This document shows, one piece after another, positions 43,546 to 48,685 of a stretch of 48,685 nt of DNA. The position numbers were made by a program, and so were the translations under genes. The DNA is from Dawidia cretensis (GTDB lineage: Bacteria > Bacteroidota > Bacteroidia > Cytophagales > Cyclobacteriaceae): assembly GCF_018598175.1 (NCBI RefSeq), contig NZ_JAHESE010000025.1:64001-112685 (forward strand), read 5' to 3'. The stretch's first letter is position 1, and the number at the start of each line of letters is the position of its first letter. The notes under the pieces were generated by a model. That model saw only the letters and a list, made by a program, of their open reading frames with translations. It ran no database searches and had not been told where the DNA came from.

Positions 43546-43873
43546 ATGAATAAAATGACCATCGTTGTTACCCATATACTCGGAAAATCGTCTGCCATTC
43601 TGCACGCCGACGGCTTAACGTTGTTTGAAGCAATCCGCAGCTCAGATTCAAATGCCACGATTTCGTTCGCCGACATTACACATTGCACTACTGCGTTTAA
43701 ACGCATCGATTGGAAAAGCTATGATCACTGACGAAACCCGTCATATAGCACTATCCTTCGTCGACGTTTCAGCCGACATCCAAAACAAGATAAACCTTGT
43801 TCAGGATAACGCTCGCGACGAAAAAAAAAGGATAGGGCTTGATGAGGCCACCCGCCAGCTGTTCTATGCCTAA
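43546..43873 (+). pseudogene. STAS-like (DUF4325-type) protein, frameshifted
   Basis: The first frame (MNKMTIVVTHILGKSSAILH ... ATISFADITHCTTAF) matches the first half of a small STAS-like DUF4325 domain. After the TTT at 43698-43700 the natural sequence continues in the +1 frame: LNASIGKAMI, then ALSFVDVSADIQNKINLV and a charged C-terminus. Taking out one T gives a complete domain of about 108 residues. DUF4325 proteins usually accompany a histidine-kinase-like ATPase and act in signalling or stress modules; none is adjacent here. It is either a real mutation or a one-base sequence error. Confidence 0.7.
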
Positions 43874-43973
43874 ACCCAATTTCTTGTGTAGCGACTAAGT
43901 ACCCTCGCTCCATAGAACGAATACTCACGCTGTATTCCCGCAACCCACGCTCTATTCTTCCCGTTACCTTCCT

Positions 43974-44930
43974 ATGAAAATCCTCGTCACCGGCAGCGCC
44001 GGCCACCTGGGTGAAGCCCTGGTCCGCACGCTGCAGCAACTGAACCGCGATGTGATCGGCCTGGACATCAAGCCCTCGCCCTTTACCACCTATGTCGGCT
44101 CCATCACCAACCGCGCCTTTGTCCAGCGCTGCCTGGCCGGCGTCACCACCGTCTTCCACACCGCCACCCTGCACAAACCCCACGTCGATACCCACAGCCG
44201 CCAGGAGTTCATCGACGTCAACCTCACGGGCACGCTCACCCTGCTGGAAGAATCCGCTGCGGCGGACGTACAGCAATTCATCTATACCAGCACTACAAGC
44301 GCCTTCGGCGACGCCCTGGTCCCACCTGTCGGCCAACCCGCCGCGTGGATCACCGAGTCCGTAGCCAGCGTGCCCAAGAATATCTATGGTGTGACCAAAG
44401 AAGCCGCGGAGAACCTCTGCCAGCTCTTCTGGCGCAACCACAAGCTGCCCTGCATCGTGTTGCGCACGTCGCGCTTCTTTCCGGAAGAAGATGACGATGC
44501 GGCGAAGCGCACTGCCTACAGCGGCGACAATGCCAAAGCCAATGAGTTCCTGTTCCGCCGCGTGGAGATCGGCGACGCCGTACAGGCTCACCTGCTGGCG
44601 GCGGCGAAGGCGCGGGAGATTGGGTTTAGCCGGTATATCATTAGTGCCACCAGTCCGTTTACGATGGCGGATTTGCAGGGGCTACGGAGTGATGCGCCGG
44701 GGATTGTACGGAGGGTAGCGCCGGGTTATGTCGGCCTGTATGACCGGCTTGGATGGAAGATGTTTCCGGAAATTGATCGCGTGTATGTTAATGAGAAGGC
44801 CCGCCGGGAGCTGGGCTGGGATCCGTTGTATGACTTTGGATATGTGTTGAAGCAGCTGGAGGCGGGGCTGGAATTGCAGAGTCCGCTGGCGCGGGTCATT
44901 GGGGTGAAAGGATACCATGAGTCAGTGTGA
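43974..44930 (+). CDS. NAD-dependent epimerase/dehydratase (extended SDR)
   Basis: A 318-residue extended short-chain dehydrogenase. The dinucleotide motif GSAGHLG lies at residues 7-13. Asp follows beta-2 (VIGLDIKPS), suggesting NAD rather than NADP. The active site has TSTTSAFGD (Ser/Thr) and YGVTKEAAENL (YxxxK). The C-terminal part has VLRTSRFFPEEDDD, consistent with a nucleotide-sugar or related epimerase, though the substrate is not readable. It stands alone after the STAS-like gene and ends with a 3'-end motif (44930-44955). Confidence 0.9.
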   Translation: MKILVTGSAGHLGEALVRTLQQLNRDVIGLDIKPSPFTTYVGSITNRAFVQRCLAGVTTVFHTATLHKPHVDTHSRQEFIDVNLTGTLTLLEESAAADVQQFIYTSTTSAFGDALVPPVGQPAAWITESVASVPKNIYGVTKEAAENLCQLFWRNHKLPCIVLRTSRFFPEEDDDAAKRTAYSGDNAKANEFLFRRVEIGDAVQAHLLAAAKAREIGFSRYIISATSPFTMADLQGLRSDAPGIVRRVAPGYVGLYDRLGWKMFPEIDRVYVNEKARRELGWDPLYDFGYVLKQLEAGLELQSPLARVIGVKGYHESV

Positions 44931-45366
44931 GTGTGGAGTGTGAGAGCGAAACTTGCCAGTCATTCAGACTCACACCAGTAGACAATACAGTGTCCGCGGG
45001 GTGGCCTCATGATGCCACTTTAACCTGGGCTCGTGCCTTCCTGGTCTCGCACTTGACCCAGGCATGTTCTACTCCTGTATAGCGTAGATCATCCGTGGTT
45101 CATGTGTGGAACATCTATGGGGAAACCCTGTGACAGACTCGAAGGATCCCCGGCGAAGAATGCCTTTTTTTCGTCCCGGCTCCGAATCGGCCCGCAACTC
45201 CTCACCCCTTCGCGGGACCTCCTGGTTCCATTTTTTCAAACTAACGAAAATTGTTTTAAAACAATCTTTCAAAGCTGATGCAACAGGTGACTAACACGTG
45301 ATCATCAAAATGCGCTCTGACGCTTGTTTTTTATGACAGTACCTCGCGCCAGACGTCGGCGTAGTA
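44931..45366. other. Convergent intergenic region
   Basis: 436 bases without a supported gene. The left end (44928-44955) carries GTGTGAGTGTGGAGTGTGAGAGCGAA, a copy of the 3'-end motif, and may form a weak stem with CTCACACC near 44970. A perfect 16-bp palindrome ATTGTTTT/AAAACAAT lies at 45250-45265. A short frame at 45106-45294 has unusual composition and no recognisable family and is rejected. Confidence 0.5.
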
Positions 45367-46149
45367 TTAACCTTTCACCTTCTTGTTAACATACAATATA
45401 TACCCCACGACTGTAAAAACAACAAAATACGCTACCGCGATCAAATGAAAATTAAACCCCGGCACAATAGCCTTTCCGCGTTCACTCGCGCCTAAGAAAT
45501 TAAAGATCGTGTAGCTATACGGCATAATATAACTATACTTCCACCGCAGCACGCCGATCGATCCCACCCACAGCAGGAAGCCCGCGCCCACCGGCACCAG
45601 AAAGTTCCGGTAATTCAAGCTGATCAAATACTGTAACGCCACAATCGGCAGGCAATCCAAAAAGTAATACGCATTCCCTTTCAGAAAAAACAACACATCC
45701 GGGTATCCCGGAAACGGAACATTCCCGAGCACCAACGGTGGCACCAGCGCAGCGATCACCATCCCAACATTAAACAGCACGAAGAACGCCACGACCAGCG
45801 TGAGGATTACCGCGAGCTTGGAGAAGTAAATCGTGGTATAGGTCATCGGCGTTGTATGCACCTGCTTCCAGGTATTGTTCTTATACTCCAGCTGCGTAAT
45901 CAAGCTGACCGACAGCATCACTCCCATCGGCAACAGAAAGACCGCCATCGACTCCCACGACGTGCTCCAATGGTTCATCCAGAATCCGTCGGAAGCATAT
46001 ACTTTGGGAAGGCCCGAAGCATGCGCCAGCCGTGCTACCACTACCACGGCGGGAGTAAAGAACGCGCCGATCACCACCAGCCACGACGCCAGGCTCCTGC
46101 GCCGCTTGATCCATTCGCTTCTATAGCTATCAATAAATGTCAACTGCAT
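45367..46149 (-). CDS. ABC-2 type transporter permease
   Basis: A 260-residue membrane protein with six predicted spans (LASWLVVIGAFFTPAVVVVA, MAVFLLPMGVMLSVSLI, LAVILTLVVAFFVLFNVGMVIAAL and others), as in the ABC-2 permeases of bacitracin or lantibiotic exporters. The motif VSLITQLEYKNNTWKQVHTTP is typical of the cytoplasmic loop that meets the ATPase. It starts two bases after the ATPase gene and completes a two-gene transporter. No antibiotic-sensing kinase is adjacent; the LytS-like kinase further right is on the other strand. Confidence 0.9.
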   Translation of the reverse strand: MQLTFIDSYRSEWIKRRRSLASWLVVIGAFFTPAVVVVARLAHASGLPKVYASDGFWMNHWSTSWESMAVFLLPMGVMLSVSLITQLEYKNNTWKQVHTTPMTYTTIYFSKLAVILTLVVAFFVLFNVGMVIAALVPPLVLGNVPFPGYPDVLFFLKGNAYYFLDCLPIVALQYLISLNYRNFLVPVGAGFLLWVGSIGVLRWKYSYIMPYSYTIFNFLGASERGKAIVPGFNFHLIAVAYFVVFTVVGYILYVNKKVKG

Positions 46150-46151
46150 AA

Positions 46152-47069
46152 TTAGCCGCTGATTAAATCCATGAATAAAGTTTCGAGATCACGTTTGTGT
46201 GTCGTGATGCTATAAATGCCGACACCCTGGCTGACCAGGTGCGCGGCCATCGACGGTATATCTTGTTTCATCAGGCCGCCCACCGTCAGCTTCTCCCCGG
46301 CCTGCAGGCTTGTCACGCCCAGCTCGTGAAAGGTCCGCGCGGCGTTTGGCAGATCGTTTACTTCGAAGGTTACTGTGCCGTCCAGGTCCGCCAGCCGGTT
46401 CAGTGCGGAGAGCGTACCCTGAAACCGCAGCGTGCCGCGGTGGATGACGCCAACATGGCTCACCAGCTTTTCAATCTCCGCCAGCAAGTGACTGGAGATG
46501 ACAATGACGATGCGATGCTCTTCGTTCAGGCGCTTGAGCAGGGCACGCATCTCGATGATGCCGTTGGGGTCGAGGCCGTTGGTGGGCTCGTCGAGAATGA
46601 GCAACGAGGGACTGTGAAGCAGTGCCGCCGCAATGCCGAGGCGTTGCTTCATGCCCAGGGAAAACTGGCTGACATACTTGCGGCCGGTGCCGGCAAGGCC
46701 CACCAGGTCGAGCACTTCGTGAATCCGTGAAGACGGACACCGGTATAGCACGCGCAGTATTTCCAGGTTCTCGTGCGCGGTGAGATGGCCATACAACGAA
46801 GGGGTTTCGATCAGGGCGCCTACACGCCGGAGTATCTCGATGCGATGCCGCCGCAGGTCCATTCCGAAGATCGACACGCTGCCTTGCTGTAAGGTCAGAA
46901 GGCCGAGCACAAGGCGTAGGGTGGTGGTTTTGCCGGCGCCGTTGGGGCCGAGGAATCCATAGATGCTGCCGGCTTCCACCTGGAGGTTGATGTTTTCCAA
47001 CGTCTGCTCGGTGTTGCCGTAACGGTGTGTGAGACCGGTCGTCTCAAGACAATAGGTTGATGCCTGCAT
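46152..47069 (-). CDS. ABC transporter ATP-binding protein (BcrA type)
   Basis: A 305-residue ATPase with Walker A GPNGAGKTTTL, signature SLGMKQRLG, Walker B LLILDEPTNGLDP and the switch His in IVISSHLLAEIE. The C-terminal extension of about 80 residues is usual in ATPases paired with ABC-2 permeases. It drives the permease encoded immediately downstream. Such systems give self-protection against peptide antibiotics or export lipids; the cargo is not determined. Start taken at MQASTYCLETTGLTHRYG. Confidence 0.93.
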   Translation of the reverse strand: MQASTYCLETTGLTHRYGNTEQTLENINLQVEAGSIYGFLGPNGAGKTTTLRLVLGLLTLQQGSVSIFGMDLRRHRIEILRRVGALIETPSLYGHLTAHENLEILRVLYRCPSSRIHEVLDLVGLAGTGRKYVSQFSLGMKQRLGIAAALLHSPSLLILDEPTNGLDPNGIIEMRALLKRLNEEHRIVIVISSHLLAEIEKLVSHVGVIHRGTLRFQGTLSALNRLADLDGTVTFEVNDLPNAARTFHELGVTSLQAGEKLTVGGLMKQDIPSMAAHLVSQGVGIYSITTHKRDLETLFMDLISG

Positions 47070-47179
47070 GCCGCTAATTTTCGGACAAGACGGCGCATCG
47101 CGGCGAATGTTACAATCTATACCAGAATGGGTGAGAAATATTTCAACACGGCTCGCTACCTTAGCCTAAACCTAATGCT

Positions 47180-47716
47180 ATGAACATGAAGAATCACATC
47201 GTTATCCTCGTCCTGGTTGTCGCCCTCGCGGCATGTTCCAAACCCAAAGCCGACGAAAGCGCGCAAGACGACACGCTTCGGAAAGTCTTACTCCAACAGC
47301 TCAAGAACAGCCACGCCCACGAAGAGTGGTTCGTACCCTTTGTCCCGGCGCTCGACGGCGTCACCGCCGAACAAGCTGCCTGGATCGACTCCACCGACAA
47401 CCACTCCATCGGCCAGCTGGCTTCGCACCTTGCCTTCTGGAACGGTCGCATCCTCCAGTCCCTCCAGGGCAACACTCCACCCGAGTTCAAAGACGACAAC
47501 AAAACCACCTTCCGCCAGCTCAACGAGCAAGAGTGGACGGCCGTCACCAAACAACTCGACAGCATTCAAACCGAAATCGAGAAGCTCGTCGAGAACGGCA
47601 CCGACGCACAAGTAAAAGAATGGAGCCCCACCATCGCGAACCTGTCCATGCACAATGCGTACCACACCGGGCAGATCCTCTACATCCGGAAGAAAAACGG
47701 CTGGTGGAAAAAATAA
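47180..47716 (+). CDS. DinB-fold lipoprotein
   Basis: A 178-residue protein. The start at 47180 (MNMKNHIVILVLVVALAACSK) gives a lipoprotein signal with Cys in LAAC. The rest is a DinB-type four-helix bundle with the metal-binding histidines in DNHSIGQLASHLAFWNG and MHNAYHTGQILYIRKKNGWW. DinB-family proteins bind a metal and often act as thiol-dependent transferases in the cytosol, so an exported lipoprotein version is uncommon. It stands alone between divergent transporter genes and the sensor kinase. Confidence 0.85.
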   Translation: MNMKNHIVILVLVVALAACSKPKADESAQDDTLRKVLLQQLKNSHAHEEWFVPFVPALDGVTAEQAAWIDSTDNHSIGQLASHLAFWNGRILQSLQGNTPPEFKDDNKTTFRQLNEQEWTAVTKQLDSIQTEIEKLVENGTDAQVKEWSPTIANLSMHNAYHTGQILYIRKKNGWWKK

Positions 47717-47719
47717 GAG

Positions 47720-47806
47720 TTGTAAAATCTTAACAGGTTTCCTACCTTCATACGGAAGCCCATCTATAATGTCACTTTACCCGAAGTGCCGTATAGATGG
47801 GCTTTT
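47720..47806 (+). promoter_or_regulatory. Promoter candidate and hairpin ahead of the sensor kinase
   Basis: TTG (47720-47722) and TACCTTCA (47743-47750) form a -33/-7 candidate. A hairpin GCCCATCTATA (47758-47768) / TATAGATGGGC (47792-47802) follows, with inner CACTT/AAGTG pairing, then a T4 run. It may terminate the DinB-type gene, but it also lies between a promoter candidate and the kinase ATG, like the leaders at 8649 and 40877. Confidence 0.5.
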
Positions 47807-47834
47807 GCTTTTACGATAGCGCCTGACGCATACC

Positions 47835-48685
47835 ATGACTTTCGTGTTGTACATGCTATTGCTCGCGGCCAATGCCGCCGGACAAGGGGCCGGTGATGTT
47901 CCGGCCACCAATGACAGTTATGTAAAGAGCATCGCGCTCTTTGCGTTGCTTCCGATTGTGATTGTGTTCTCCTTCCTGGTGTTTATCATCTATCGAAAAA
48001 AACGGGAGGCACATTTCCGGCAGATAGAAGCCGAGTTGAACCTGAAGGTAGCGCAGGAAGCTATCCGGGCAGTAAAGGCGCAGATCAGTCCACATTTTAT
48101 ATTTAATTGTATGAACTCGATTCACCACTACATGAATCGGAACGATGTAAAAAAAGCCGGCGACTACCTGATCAAGTTCTCCCAGCTGATCCGCATCGTG
48201 CTGGAAAATGCGTCCCAAAACACGATTACTATAAAAGAAGAAGTGCGGTCCCTGGAGCTATACATACAGTTGGAGCAAATGCGTCTGAACCACGACTTCA
48301 CCTACGACATACAGGTAACGGCCGGTATACCGGGCGACGCCGAGATCCCTAACTTCATGATCCAGCCATTTGTCGAAAACGCCATCTGGCACGGATTGAC
48401 AAAGCTCGCGGAAGGCAAACTGCTGATCGCCCTAACGCCCCACCATAGCCGCATAGACTGCATGATCGAAAGCACCGGCAGCGGCGTGAAACCCGGCCTC
48501 GACAACCCCGGATTGGAAACCCTTGTCTCCAAACGGTCCATGGGCCTGAGCTTAATGCAGGAACGTGTCGACCTCATCAATAAAACAAATGCCGAAAAGG
48601 CCCACTTCACCCTGGACGACAACTCGGTACCCGGAACATACCAGTACCGCGTCCACCTCTCCCTTGCCCTCTATACCGACGCCTA
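47835..48685 (+). CDS. LytS/YpdA-type sensor histidine kinase (3' end outside window)
   Basis: 283 codons are visible and the frame is still open at the edge, where the next base would decide whether the stop follows at once. The protein begins with an export-like hydrophobic segment, has one membrane span (ALFALLPIVIVFSFLVFIIY, about 34-53), a coiled segment and the His_kinase domain with QISPHFIFN (His87). The ATP-binding part has MIQPFVENAIWHGL, MIESTGSGVK and SMGLSLMQERV. LytS-type kinases phosphorylate LytTR response regulators, and such a gene would be expected just beyond the right edge. The start at 47835 gives the signal segment. Confidence 0.9.
   Translation, partial: MTFVLYMLLLAANAAGQGAGDVPATNDSYVKSIALFALLPIVIVFSFLVFIIYRKKREAHFRQIEAELNLKVAQEAIRAVKAQISPHFIFNCMNSIHHYMNRNDVKKAGDYLIKFSQLIRIVLENASQNTITIKEEVRSLELYIQLEQMRLNHDFTYDIQVTAGIPGDAEIPNFMIQPFVENAIWHGLTKLAEGKLLIALTPHHSRIDCMIESTGSGVKPGLDNPGLETLVSKRSMGLSLMQERVDLINKTNAEKAHFTLDDNSVPGTYQYRVHLSLALYTDA

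Noticed and set aside
45250-45265. Palindrome ATTGTTTT/AAAACAAT as an operator
   Set aside because: It lies between two convergent gene ends, where an operator is not expected; AT-rich palindromes of this length can occur by chance.
45106-45294. 62-codon frame in the convergent gap
   Set aside because: No family resemblance, unusual composition, and no promoter or conserved neighbour; probably non-coding.

Overview
The window reads as a chromosomal segment of a Bacteroidota bacterium, most likely of the Cytophagales type. This is inferred from two SusC/SusD pairs, an ECF sigma/FecR pair, Bacteroidota-style RHS proteins (DUF6443-like start, DHLGNVRLTF and YYPFG core motifs), promoter candidates of the -33 TTG / -7 TAnnTTTG type, and the absence of clear Shine-Dalgarno sites. 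No rRNA, tRNA or CRISPR array was seen.

Layout. 1-6896: the 3' two thirds or so of a large RHS protein that enters from the left edge and ends in an AT-richer variable tip. Two small genes follow that could be its immunity or accessory proteins. 6932-7290: a decayed SGNH arylesterase. 7358-14610: an unknown membrane protein, a Pif1-like helicase with a C-terminal WYL domain (broken by a frameshift), a DUF6157-like protein, a siderophore-interacting-type flavoprotein, two AraC regulators and an NmrA-type oxidoreductase. 14941-18682: a lipoprotein with five IPT/TIG domains, convergent with a short UvrA-like ABC ATPase.

18839-24936 is a minus-strand operon susC-susD-ydcF-like. 25434-34903 is a plus-strand polysaccharide-utilisation locus: ECF sigma factor, FecR anti-sigma factor, SusC with an STN signalling domain, SusD, a SusE-like lipoprotein and a GH76 endo-alpha-1,6-mannanase. 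Alpha-mannan is therefore the inferred substrate. A 10-base motif is shared upstream of fecR and susC.

34949-44930 is an accessory-looking stretch: a CPBP protease, a frameshifted XRE-HTH/membrane protein, a 1431-residue Clp_N-like/TIR/alpha-solenoid/KAP-NTPase protein that is the best candidate for a new defence system, a DUF2809-MpaB pair, an AraC regulator, a frameshifted STAS-like (DUF4325-type) protein and an SDR epimerase. The TIR-KAP gene lies between two diverged copies of a promoter-like sequence of about 60 bp. 45367-47069 is a two-gene ABC exporter. 47180-47716 is a DinB-fold lipoprotein. A LytS-type sensor kinase runs off the right edge.

Beyond genes there are three small dispersed sequence families: terminator-like hairpins between promoter and start codon (8649-8683, 40877-40910, perhaps 18778-18814 and 47758-47802), a GTGTGAGAGCGAA-type element at the 3' ends of three genes, and REP-like palindromes built around AGTCTTAG. 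Three genes carry a net +1 frameshift, each explicable by one extra base in a short run, so residual sequence error must be excluded before they are treated as real.
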